Shown: one piece after another, positions 38,527 to 46,852 of the stretch
How positions within the stretch are numbered: position 1 is the stretch's first letter
How the letters are laid out: each line of letters begins with the position of its first letter
Made by a program: the position numbers and the translations under genes
Origin: Mycobacterium decipiens
GTDB lineage: Bacteria > Actinomycetota > Actinomycetes > Mycobacteriales > Mycobacteriaceae
Assembly: GCF_963853665.1 (NCBI RefSeq)
Contig: NZ_OY970459.1
Location: 186,001 to 250,000, forward strand
DNA length: 64,000 nucleotides
Direction: 5' to 3'
Notes under the pieces: generated by a model
Seen by the model: only the letters and a program-made list of their open reading frames with translations
Told to the model about the DNA's origin: nothing
Database searches by the model: none

Positions 38527-39729
38527 ATGTCTAATTCTGCGGCGGGTCCGTTGGCGGGTGTGCGGGTCGTCGACCTCACCGCGATGGTGATGGGCCCGTA
38601 CTGCACCCAGATCATGGCCGACATGGGCGCCGACGTGATAAAGATCGAGTCCCTGGAAGGGGATGACACACGCTACATTTCGGTCGGACCCGCCCCCGGG
38701 ATGAGCGGGGTTTTCGTCAATGTCAACCGCGGCAAGCGCAGTGTCACCGCCGACCTGAAGTCCGACTCCGGTAAGAGGGCGCTGCGGGCGCTCATTGAAG
38801 ATGCCGACGTGTTCATCCACTCCATGCGGGCAAAGGCGATCGCCCGGCTCGGATTCAGCTATGCCGAGGTTGCCGCCATCAACCCGACGATCGTCTACAC
38901 CAACTGCTACGGATACGGCCGGCGTGGACCCAACCGGGATCTGCCGGCCTACGACGACACGATCCAGGCGGCTTGCGGGGTGCCGGCGGTGCAACAGCAG
39001 CTGACCGGGGAGCCCAGTTACGTCGCAACGATATTGGCCGACAAGGTCGCCGGCCTCACCGCGCTGTACGCCACGGTGATGGCGCTGTTTCACCGCGAGC
39101 GCACCGGCGAAGGCCAAGAGGTCGAAATCGGCATGTTCGAAGCGGTGGCATCGTTCATGCTGGTGGAACACGCCAACGGCGCCATGTTCGAGCCGCCGCT
39201 GGGCCCGGCGGTCTATCCGCGTACGGTGGCTCCCAACCGGCGGCCGTATCGCACCAGCGATGGCTACCTGGCCGCGCTGATCTACAACGACAAGCATTGG
39301 GCCGCCTTCATCGGCGCGGTGCGCCCGGCCTGGGCCACCGATCGCTACGCCACTCTGGAAAACCGGGCGCGTCACATCGACACCGTGTATGCATTGTTGG
39401 CCGAAACGCTGGCGCAACGCAGCACGGCCGAATGGCTCGGCCTGTTCCGTGAGCTGGAAATACCCGCCGCGTCGCTGTCCAGTCCCGCAGCGCTGTTCGA
39501 CGATTCGCACCTCAACGCCGTCGGCTTTTTCGAGACGGTCGACACTGCGCAGGGCCCGGTGCGCTTCCCGGGTGTGCCGGCCTGGTTCTCCCGAACACCG
39601 GGTCGAGCGGCCGGTCCCGCCCCGGAGCTGGGCGCCGACACCGCCGAAGTGCTTCACGAACTCGGGCTGGCCGTTGGAAATGAAGGGGCAGCTGGGAAAG
39701 CCGAAGCCAAACCGGCCGGTTCGATCTGA
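38527..39729 (+). CDS. Family III CoA-transferase (CaiB/BaiF type)
   Basis: A 400-residue family III CoA-transferase. The start GPLAGVRVVDLTAMVMGPYCTQ and MGADVIKIE are characteristic, the catalytic Asp lies in PAYDDTIQAACG, and the central segment has GEGQEVEIGMFEAVASF. Such enzymes move CoA between carboxylic acids without ATP. ATG 38527 follows GGAAAGG; the upstream in-frame extension is the SDR fragment, not part of this protein. With the nearby FadD and SDR it suggests a small acid catabolism module. Confidence 0.9.
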   Translation: MSNSAAGPLAGVRVVDLTAMVMGPYCTQIMADMGADVIKIESLEGDDTRYISVGPAPGMSGVFVNVNRGKRSVTADLKSDSGKRALRALIEDADVFIHSMRAKAIARLGFSYAEVAAINPTIVYTNCYGYGRRGPNRDLPAYDDTIQAACGVPAVQQQLTGEPSYVATILADKVAGLTALYATVMALFHRERTGEGQEVEIGMFEAVASFMLVEHANGAMFEPPLGPAVYPRTVAPNRRPYRTSDGYLAALIYNDKHWAAFIGAVRPAWATDRYATLENRARHIDTVYALLAETLAQRSTAEWLGLFRELEIPAASLSSPAALFDDSHLNAVGFFETVDTAQGPVRFPGVPAWFSRTPGRAAGPAPELGADTAEVLHELGLAVGNEGAAGKAEAKPAGSI

Positions 39730-39920
39730 GACGGCTCGCGTGTCTGCGGGGGATCCGGAGCTGCCGCATCTAAACTTGCCACGATCAAGAGGAGGGTCAG
39801 CGACGTATCGGCAGCAACCACAGCGCCGGACGACGAGGTGGTCAGGGCGCGCCAGCAGCGAGCACTGAGCCGGGCGGGATTCACCCCGTACCGGCACGTT
39901 CTGCACCGCGGTCCCGTTGG

Positions 39921-41951
39921 GTGGCCCCGGTGCGCCGCGTCGGACGGCTGGCCATTTGGGATCGGCCGGAGCGGGGCAGGGGCATTCCGGCGCTGGACGG
40001 CCTTCGTGCGATAGCCGTTGCGCTGGTACTCGCCGGCCACGGTGGCATCCCCGGTATGGGCGGCGGGTTCATCGGTGTCGACGTCTTCTTCGTCCTGAGC
40101 GGATTCCTTATCACCTCGCTGTTGCTCGACGAGTTGCGGTGCAGCGGTCGTATCGACCTGACCTGGTTTTGGATTCGCCGGGCGCGACGGCTGTTGCCGG
40201 CACTGGTGTTGATGGTGCTCACCGTGAGTGCCGCACGCGAGCTGTTTCCCGACCAAGCCCTCACCGGGCTGCGCAGCGACGCGATCGCTGCCTTCTTGTG
40301 GTCGGCGAACTGGCGGTTTGTGGCCCAGCAGACCGACTATTTCACCCAAGGCGCTCCACCCTCGCCCCTGCAGCACACTTGGTCGCTAGGGGTGGAGGAG
40401 CAGTATTACGTTGTCTGGCCGCTGCTGCTGATCGGGGTGACGCTACTGTTGGCGGCCCGGGCCAGGCGCTACTTCCGACGGGCCACGGTGGGCGGGGTTC
40501 GGTTCGCCGCATTCCTGATTGCCAGCCTCGGCGCGATAGCTTCCGCCACGGCCGCCATCGTCTTTACCTCAGAGGCCACCCGCGACCGGATCTACTTCGG
40601 CACCGATACCCGTGCGCAGGCGTTGCTGATCGGCTCGGCGGCAGCGGCTCTCCTGGTGCGGGATTGGCCATCGTTGAACCGCGGGTGGTGCCTGATCCGG
40701 ACTCGCTGGGGACGACGGATTGCCCGTCTGCTGCCGCTCATCGGTCTGGCTGGGCTCGCGGCGGCGACTCGCTGTGCAACCGGAAGTGTGGGCGAGTTCC
40801 GACATGGTCTGCTGATCGCGGTGGCGGTTGCGGCTGTCATCGTGGTCGCCCCGGTGGCGATGGAGCAGCGCGGAGCGGTTGCAGCCATCCTGGCCTGGCG
40901 TCCGTTGGTGTGGCTGGGCACCATATCGTACGGCGTCTACCTGTGGCACTGGCCAATCTTTCTGGTGCTCAACGGCGAACGCACCGGCTGGTCCGGGTCC
41001 GCCCTGTTCGCGGTGCGGTGCGCAGCCACGTTGGCAGCGGCCGCCGCCTCATGGTGGTTGATCGAGCAACCCATTCGACGCTGGCGACCGGCACGGGTGC
41101 CGCTGTTGCCGCTCGCGGCGGCCACCGTTGCCAGCGCTGCCGCCGCGACGATGCTGGTTGTTCCGGTCGGAACCGGACCCGGGTTACGCGAGATCGGACT
41201 TCCCCCCGGCGTTTCGGCGGTCGCTGCGGTCTCGCCGTCGCCGCCTGGAGCCGGCCAACCGGCACCGGCTCCCGGGCCGCGAGATCCCAACCGGCCGTTC
41301 ACCGTCTCGGTTTTCGGTGATTCGATCGGGTGGACCATGATGCACTACCTGCCGCCGACTCCCGGATTCAAATTCATCGACCACACCGTCATCGGCTGCA
41401 GTTTGGTGCGCGGCACCCCGTATCGGTACATCGGTCAGACCCTGGAGCAGCGAGCAGAATGCGACGGCTGGCCGACCAGGTGGTCGACACAGATCAACCA
41501 GGACCGGCCGGATGTCGCGTTGCTGGTCATCGGCCGTTGGGAAACGGTAGACCGGGTGAATGAGGGACGGTGGACCCATATCGGTGACCCGACCTTTGAC
41601 GGGTATCTCAACGCCGAGCTACAGCGAGCGCTGAATATCGTTGGATCCACCGGCGTTCGAGTGATGGTTACCACGGTGCCCTACAGCCGTGGCGGCGAGA
41701 AGCCGGACGGGCGGTTGTATCCGGAGGATCAACCCGAGCGGGTAAACCAGTGGAACACCATGTTGCGCAACACGGTTGGCCAACACCCGAACGTCGGGAT
41801 GATCGACCTGAACAAAAAGCTATGCCCGGACGGCGTTTACACGGCCAAGGTCGACGGCATCAAGGTCCGCAGTGACGGTGTGCACCTCACCCCGGAAGGG
41901 GTGAAGTGGCTCATGCCCTGGCTCGAAGAGTCGGTGCGGGTGGCCAGTTGA
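39921..41951 (+). CDS. Acyltransferase-3 / SGNH membrane protein (Rv0111-like)
   Basis: A 676-residue membrane O-acyltransferase. About ten hydrophobic segments form the acyltransferase-3 domain with the start IPALDGLRAIAVALVLAGHGG and YGVYLWHWPIFL. A periplasmic SGNH-like domain follows from about residue 440, with the block VSVFGDSIGWT and the late DGVHLTPEG carrying the catalytic Asp/His. Such proteins acylate cell-surface glycans or lipids. Sequence and position match Rv0111. GTG 39921 is the first usable start; the homologous N-terminus may extend about 10 codons upstream without a standard start codon. Confidence 0.93.
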   Translation: MAPVRRVGRLAIWDRPERGRGIPALDGLRAIAVALVLAGHGGIPGMGGGFIGVDVFFVLSGFLITSLLLDELRCSGRIDLTWFWIRRARRLLPALVLMVLTVSAARELFPDQALTGLRSDAIAAFLWSANWRFVAQQTDYFTQGAPPSPLQHTWSLGVEEQYYVVWPLLLIGVTLLLAARARRYFRRATVGGVRFAAFLIASLGAIASATAAIVFTSEATRDRIYFGTDTRAQALLIGSAAAALLVRDWPSLNRGWCLIRTRWGRRIARLLPLIGLAGLAAATRCATGSVGEFRHGLLIAVAVAAVIVVAPVAMEQRGAVAAILAWRPLVWLGTISYGVYLWHWPIFLVLNGERTGWSGSALFAVRCAATLAAAAASWWLIEQPIRRWRPARVPLLPLAAATVASAAAATMLVVPVGTGPGLREIGLPPGVSAVAAVSPSPPGAGQPAPAPGPRDPNRPFTVSVFGDSIGWTMMHYLPPTPGFKFIDHTVIGCSLVRGTPYRYIGQTLEQRAECDGWPTRWSTQINQDRPDVALLVIGRWETVDRVNEGRWTHIGDPTFDGYLNAELQRALNIVGSTGVRVMVTTVPYSRGGEKPDGRLYPEDQPERVNQWNTMLRNTVGQHPNVGMIDLNKKLCPDGVYTAKVDGIKVRSDGVHLTPEGVKWLMPWLEESVRVAS

Positions 41952-42072
41952 ACGCCGTCGTAACCCTGGGGCCCTGCTGTGCGGTGGCTGTGTTGTTGGG
42001 AGGAGCCACTCAATCCGCTGCGTGCCGGTTTGACGTTCGGCGTGACTCGGTGGGAGCATGGGAAACTGCAAA

Positions 42073-42245
42073 ACACCTCGGTAGGTGAGGCGTCTGCATG
42101 GATACAGGCCACTGACCCCGAACGTCGAGAGACGCCCCGGGTCAGGACAGCTCTTCCCGGCCTAAGGGTTGAGCCCAAGTGGCTTCTGGACATCGGTCCA
42201 GATACGCCGTGCAGTGCTGAAGCTCCGACGAGAGAGGTGTGCGCG
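42073..42245 (+). promoter_or_regulatory. M-box (ykoK) magnesium riboswitch
   Basis: The stretch has the M-box landmarks in order: GGTAGGTGAGGCG at 42080-42092, GGCCACTGACCC, then AACGTCGAGAGACGCC at 42121-42136, GGGTCAGGACAG, and CCTAAGGGTTGAG with CCAAGTGGC near 42161-42183. This arrangement closely follows the mycobacterial M-box. These RNAs bind Mg2+ and turn off downstream expression. Downstream are only a 24-codon frame and a 64-codon gene, not a known Mg transporter. No gene lies in 41952-42336. Confidence 0.88.
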
Positions 42246-42336
42246 GCGGTTGGATTTCGTCGGGTGCTGGCCTCTTCCGTTCAGGTGACTGTGACGACAC
42301 CCCCGTGTGTCCTGGCCGTGAGGAGGTGAGGGCGAG

Positions 42337-42411
42337 ATGAGTCCGGGCGAGGGTCCCCATCCGAAATCCGTCTTGTCCCGATCCGGTTCCGGCATTCTTT
42401 TCGCCGTCTGA
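42337..42411 (+). CDS. Candidate 24-aa leader ORF after the M-box
   Basis: ATG 42337 begins a 24-codon frame, MSPGEGPHPKSVLSRSG onward, ending TGA at 42409-42411. A strong AGGAGG with further GAGGG precedes it. It sits between the riboswitch and the small-protein gene, where a regulatory leader peptide could be. No homologue is recognised. Its short length makes it uncertain. Confidence 0.35.
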   Translation: MSPGEGPHPKSVLSRSGSGILFAV

Positions 42412-42534
42412 GCTTCCCCGACGTTGGTTGGCGCGTGCGCGTTTCGTGCGATGCGCGTCGCCGAACGTGCTCGGGTGTAGTTCGACGCGCGCCCGGATGA
42501 CGCACGCCGGTCGGGCTTCCATCAGGAGAAGACC

Positions 42535-42729
42535 ATGACCACCATGACCATGACTTTTTGTGTTCCACAACGTGTTAACCGGCTGACGAAAGGGTGGGCA
42601 CAGGCGATGCTGCGGGTCGGTCGGCGCATGTCGGACAGGTTGTCCGCACCGCTCAGCTTGACCGCTCAGCAGCGGGCGGACCGGTACGTGGCGCGGATGC
42701 CGATCGCGGTGATCGCCGCCTCGCGCTGA
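42535..42729 (+). CDS. Small basic protein under M-box control (possibly Rv1535-like)
   Basis: A 64-residue basic protein starting MTTMTMTFCVPQRVNRLTKG after an AGGAGAAG ribosome-binding site. It has an amphipathic helical middle (MLRVGRRMSDRLSAPLSL) and a short hydrophobic end, but no clear membrane span. M. tuberculosis has an M-box ahead of the small gene Rv1535, and the pairing here is the same kind; whether the proteins are orthologous needs alignment. Function is unknown, perhaps in magnesium homeostasis. In M. tuberculosis this interval holds the heptose genes Rv0112-Rv0115, absent here. Confidence 0.65.
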   Translation: MTTMTMTFCVPQRVNRLTKGWAQAMLRVGRRMSDRLSAPLSLTAQQRADRYVARMPIAVIAASR

Positions 42730-42767
42730 GCCGAGGCGATTTCACCGGTCGCGGTGAGCTCTGGCTG

Positions 42768-43523
42768 CTAGCCGACCACCTCGATGGGATCGCCGACGTT
42801 GACGGTGTTGAAATACCAAGCGGCATTGTCCGGGCTCAGGTTGATACACCCATGGCTGACGTTGGCATAGCCCTGCGAGTTCACCGACCACGGTGCCGAG
42901 TGCACGTACACGCCGCTCCAGGTCACGCGAACCGCATACGAAGCGGTGATCAGGTACCCGTCCGAGGAGTTCAGCGGGATGCCGATGGTCCGCGAGTCCA
43001 TTACGACGGTGCGCTCCTTCGACAACGCGGAGAAGCTACCGATTGGCGTCGGGCGGCTGGGCTTGCCCATCGACGCCGGCATGGTACGGAGCACCTCTCC
43101 GTTTCTGCTGACCGTGAAGGTGTGCGCGGAGATGCTGGCAACGCCGAGCAGCGCGTCGCCGGTCTCGAAACCTTCCGTCAGTTCCTGCACGCCCACCGCC
43201 ACCCGGGTATGGGCGGGCCAGTACCGGTCCGGAACCCACTGCACGACGTTGCTCTCGACCCACTCGAAGTGTCCAGTCATGTTGCTCGGTGAGGTGACGT
43301 GGATGGATCGCTCGACCGCTCGGCGATCGGTCACGGGCGCGGTGAACGTCACCACCACCGGATGCGCCACACCCACCAGAGCGCCATTGGCCGGCAACAC
43401 CGAAGCCACGCCGGGGATCGGCTGGGGTGGCGGGACCGCAGCGGTTGCCGGGCTGATCGAACCCGCGATGGCCATCAGCGTGATCGCGACCATAACAGAT
43501 AGATAACGAACCACTCGACGCAT
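42768..43523 (-). CDS. ldtA: L,D-transpeptidase LdtA
   Basis: A 251-residue exported L,D-transpeptidase, identical in length to Rv0116c. It starts with a signal peptide (VVRYLSVMVAITLMAIAG), then an Ig-like domain (about residues 35-120), then the YkuD catalytic domain with the motif YANVSHGCINLS holding the active cysteine. It makes 3->3 crosslinks in peptidoglycan, which dominate in non-growing mycobacteria and resist most beta-lactams except carbapenems. ATG 43523 was preferred to 43553 because the conserved protein begins MRRVVRYL. Its stop lies close to the small M-box gene (convergent). Confidence 0.95.
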   Translation of the reverse strand: MRRVVRYLSVMVAITLMAIAGSISPATAAVPPPQPIPGVASVLPANGALVGVAHPVVVTFTAPVTDRRAVERSIHVTSPSNMTGHFEWVESNVVQWVPDRYWPAHTRVAVGVQELTEGFETGDALLGVASISAHTFTVSRNGEVLRTMPASMGKPSRPTPIGSFSALSKERTVVMDSRTIGIPLNSSDGYLITASYAVRVTWSGVYVHSAPWSVNSQGYANVSHGCINLSPDNAAWYFNTVNVGDPIEVVG

Positions 43524-43952
43524 GGCGTCCACCCTCCGAGATGGTGCGATCAATACATCGACATTCTAGTTGCTGTCTACCCATTACGGGTCGTAGCAAA
43601 CAAATCTTGTGTAGCTAGGACGCCACGGCCGTGGCCGGTCGTCGCTGGCGGGCGATCCGGCGCGTAGCGACCCGATAGCGGCACCGCACCGCACGCGTGG
43701 CGGTCGCGGCCCGAACCTGGCGACGGGTTGCTGGGTGTCGTTAGCCGATCAACCCGAACTGAATTTACGCGATTGTCGAAAACGGGGGCGGGGCAATGGT
43801 CTTCGCGGACCTCGACTTCCCCGGCGCACCGTGCCAGGGTCCACCCCCACCGCCCAGCTACCGGTGCGGAGCTCTCCGGGCACCGGACTGGCCGGCCCGG
43901 CGCCGACGCGTTAGCCTCAGCGGGATCGGTGCCCAAGGCGCAGGAGGTGCGA

Positions 43953-44897
43953 GTGCTCTTCCGTCAGCTGGAGTACTTCGTCGCGGTCGCCCAAGAGCGC
44001 CATTTCGCCCGGGCCGCCGAGCGGTGCCACGTGTCGCAACCCGCGCTGTCCTCCGCAATCGCCAAGCTCGAACGCGAACTCAACGTCACCCTGATCAATC
44101 GCGGACACAGTTTCGAAGGCCTCACTCCCGAGGGGGACCGGTTGGTGGTGTGGGCCAAGCGGATTCTCGCCGAGCACGATGCGTTCAAGGCCGAGGTGGA
44201 TGCGGTGCGCTCCGGGATAACCGGGACGCTTCGGCTGGGCGCGGTGCCAACCGCTTCAACGACGGCGTCCCTGCTGCTGTCGGCCTTCTGCTCGGCGCAC
44301 CCGTTGGCGAAGGTGCAAATCTGTTCCCGGCTGGCGGCGACCGAACTCTACCGGCGGCTGCGCGAGTTCGAGCTCGATGCCGTCATCGTGCACCCGGCGC
44401 CCGAGGACGGCCACGACGTGGATCTGGTGCCGCTCTACGAGGAGCAGTACGTGCTGCTGTCGCCGCCGGACATGTTGCCGCCGGGGACGGCGACGTTGGT
44501 GTGGCGGGATGCCGCGCAACTACCGTTGGCACTGCTCACACCGGACATGGCCGACCGGCAGGTTATCGACGCAGCATTCGCCGACCACGCCGTCACGGTC
44601 ATCCCCCAGGTCGAAACCGATTCCGTTGCTTCGCTTTTCGCGCAGGTCGCAACCGGAAACTGGGCCTGCATCGTTCCGCACACTTGGCTATGGGCCATGC
44701 CTATGCGGGGGCCGATGGGCGGTGAGATCCGCGCGGTCGAACTGGTTGATCCGGTCCTGAAAGCCCAGATCGCCCTGGCCACCAACGCCTCGGGGCCGGG
44801 ATCTCCCGTTGCCCGTGCGCTTGCCGCCTGCGCGCAGGAGCTGGCGCTGAACGAATTCTTCGCCACCTGGCTGCTGGGAATCACCCGCCGGCGCTGA
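43953..44897 (+). CDS. oxyS: LysR-family regulator OxyS
   Basis: A 314-residue LysR-type regulator of the size of Rv0117. The winged helix is at the N-terminus (LEYFVAVAQERHFARAAERC, SQPALSSAIAKLE), the effector-binding domain covers about residues 90-300. GTG 43953 follows AGGAGG by 5 nt. In M. tuberculosis OxyS affects catalase (katG) expression and oxidative stress response. The gene converges with oxcA and overlaps it by 17 bp, so opposing transcription may matter. Confidence 0.93.
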   Translation: MLFRQLEYFVAVAQERHFARAAERCHVSQPALSSAIAKLERELNVTLINRGHSFEGLTPEGDRLVVWAKRILAEHDAFKAEVDAVRSGITGTLRLGAVPTASTTASLLLSAFCSAHPLAKVQICSRLAATELYRRLREFELDAVIVHPAPEDGHDVDLVPLYEEQYVLLSPPDMLPPGTATLVWRDAAQLPLALLTPDMADRQVIDAAFADHAVTVIPQVETDSVASLFAQVATGNWACIVPHTWLWAMPMRGPMGGEIRAVELVDPVLKAQIALATNASGPGSPVARALAACAQELALNEFFATWLLGITRRR

Positions 44898-46659
44898 CCG
44901 GGGGGGTGGCCGCGCTGGTTGGGTTCAGGCCGGCCAGGTGTCCGCTCTCCACCCCGGCGGCGGGGTCGAGTTCGCAGTCGATGAGCGACGGTCCGTTCGA
45001 TGCCAGTGCCTCGGTCAGCGCCGCGGCAAGCTCTGATGGAGTCGCCACGTGATACCCGGTGCCGCCGAACGCCTCCGCGATCAGTTCGTGGCGGGCGCGA
45101 GCGTTGAGCACGGTGGGCGCGGGGTCGTTCCCGCCCGCCGCGGGCCGCGTCACAAAGGTCGTGACCTCGTCGCCGCGGTAGACTCCGCCGTTGTTGAGGA
45201 TGACGACGGTCACCGGAAGCCGGTAGCGGCAAATGGTCTCAACTTCCATGCCGCTGAAGCCAAATGCGCTGTCGCCCTCGATCGCAACGACAGGCCGCCC
45301 GGTCTCGACCGCGGCCGCGATGGCGTAACCCATGCCGATGCCCATCACGCCCCAGGTTCCGGTGTCGAGCCGGTGCCTCGGCACCTCCATGTCGATGACG
45401 TTACGCGCGAGGTCCAGCGCGTTAGCGCCTTCGTTGACCACATAGACATCCGGGTTGTGCCGCAGCACAGACCGAATAGCGCCAAGCGCGTTGTAGAACC
45501 GCATCGGGTGGGGATTCTCGGCCAGCCGCTGGCGCATCTTGGCGTCGTTGCGCGCCTTACGATCGGCGAGTTCGCCGGTCCACGCCGCGGACGCGACGAT
45601 CGGACGCGCGTTTACGCCGGCAAGCAGAGCCGACATCACCGAGCCGATGTCGCCCGCCAGCGGTGCCACGATCGGCCGGTTGCTGTCGAACTCCGATGCC
45701 GCGATGTCGACCTGGATGAACTTGACGCCGGCCGACCATTGCGGCGACTCGCCATGGCCCAGTAGCCAATTCAACCGGGCGCCAACCAGCAGCACCGCGT
45801 CAGCACGGGCGATCGCAAGCGAACGAGCTGCGGCCGCCGACTGCGGATGGGAGTCGGGCAGCAGCCCCTTGGCCATCGACATCGGCAGAAAGGGAATTCC
45901 GGTGTGCTCCACAAACTCCCGAATGACGTTGTCGGATTGCGCGTATGCCGCGCCCTTGCCGAGCACGATTAGCGGTCGCTGCGCTTGGGTTAGCACGTCC
46001 AGCGCGCGATCGACCGCCTCCGGGGCCGGCAGCTGGCGTGGAGCCGGGTCGACCAGCCGCCAGATGGTGTCGGAAGCGGCCGATGCCTCGATGGCCTGGC
46101 CCAGCACCTCGCCGGGGATGTCGAGGTAGACACCGCCGGGCCGGCCGGAGATCGCGCTACGAATGGCGCGGGCGACACCGCGCCCGATGTCTTCGACTCG
46201 GCCGATCCGGTATGCCGCCTTCACGAACGGCCGAGCAGCGTTGAGCTGGTCGAGGTCCTGGTAGTCACCGCGCTGCAGGTCCACGACCGGCCGCCCGCTC
46301 GATCCGGAGATCTGGATCATCGGAAAGCAGTTCGTTGTGGCGTTCGCCAGCGCTGGCAGGCCGTTGAGAAAGCCGGGACCGGATGTCGTCAGGCATACCC
46401 CTGGGCGCCGGGTGAGGAACCCGGCCGCCGCGGCCGCGTTGCCGGCCGAGGTTTCGTGCCGGAATCCGATATAGCGGATGCCCGACGCCTGCGCGATCCG
46501 GGCGAGGTCGGTGATCGGGATGCCGACGACGCCGTAGATGGTGTCGACGTCGTTGGCCGACAGGGCGTCCACCACCAGGTGGAAGCCATCGGTCAGCCGA
46601 GCCCTGTTCGATGCGGCCGGTGCTGCACCCGGAGATACCGATCGTGTGGTCATGGTCAT
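44881..46659 (-). CDS. oxcA: Oxalyl-CoA decarboxylase-like thiamine enzyme
   Basis: A thiamine diphosphate enzyme of about 590 residues. The N-terminal Pyr domain has GIPITDLARIA and the active Glu region FRHETSAGNAAAAAGF; the C-terminal PP domain has EGDSAFGFSGME and VVILNNGGVY, the cofactor/Mg motif. It matches Rv0118c, annotated oxalyl-CoA decarboxylase, which converts oxalyl-CoA to formyl-CoA and CO2. It is divergent from fadD7, whose product resembles plant oxalyl-CoA synthetase, so the two form an oxalate-disposal module. ATG 46659 or 46653 are both possible. A palindrome lies in the shared promoter. Confidence 0.92.
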   Translation of the reverse strand: MTMTTRSVSPGAAPAASNRARLTDGFHLVVDALSANDVDTIYGVVGIPITDLARIAQASGIRYIGFRHETSAGNAAAAAGFLTRRPGVCLTTSGPGFLNGLPALANATTNCFPMIQISGSSGRPVVDLQRGDYQDLDQLNAARPFVKAAYRIGRVEDIGRGVARAIRSAISGRPGGVYLDIPGEVLGQAIEASAASDTIWRLVDPAPRQLPAPEAVDRALDVLTQAQRPLIVLGKGAAYAQSDNVIREFVEHTGIPFLPMSMAKGLLPDSHPQSAAAARSLAIARADAVLLVGARLNWLLGHGESPQWSAGVKFIQVDIAASEFDSNRPIVAPLAGDIGSVMSALLAGVNARPIVASAAWTGELADRKARNDAKMRQRLAENPHPMRFYNALGAIRSVLRHNPDVYVVNEGANALDLARNVIDMEVPRHRLDTGTWGVMGIGMGYAIAAAVETGRPVVAIEGDSAFGFSGMEVETICRYRLPVTVVILNNGGVYRGDEVTTFVTRPAAGGNDPAPTVLNARARHELIAEAFGGTGYHVATPSELAAALTEALASNGPSLIDCELDPAAGVESGHLAGLNPTSAATPPVSAGG

Positions 46660-46721
46660 CACTGTTGTCGGGTGCGCCCGCTGTGTCCAAGACGGAGTCG
46701 CTATGCAGCGATTCACGCCGT

Positions 46722-46762
46722 CTATCGACCGGTCGATAGCTACCGTCTATCGACCGTTAGCG
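46722..46762. promoter_or_regulatory. Palindromic operator between oxcA and fadD7
   Basis: CTATCGACCGGTCGATAG at 46722-46739 is a perfect 18-bp palindrome. A second site, sharing CCGTCTATCGACCG with the first, starts 25 bp later at about 46744 and ends in GTTAG, a degenerate half. This is a two-site operator of the TetR or similar dimer type in the divergent promoter region of the oxalate genes. No regulator gene of that type is adjacent; LysR sites usually look different. Confidence 0.65.
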
Positions 46763-46852
46763 GATCGGTATTGGACGCCGGGCATCCGCACCCGGCATTG
46801 TGCTGATGAGGTGCGATCCAGCACCGGGGAACACCTGGAAGGAGGGCGGGCG

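Noticed and set aside
38440..39906. 488-codon minus-strand frame opposite the CoA-transferase
   Set aside because: No domain is recognisable; the plus strand has intact family III CoA-transferase motifs.
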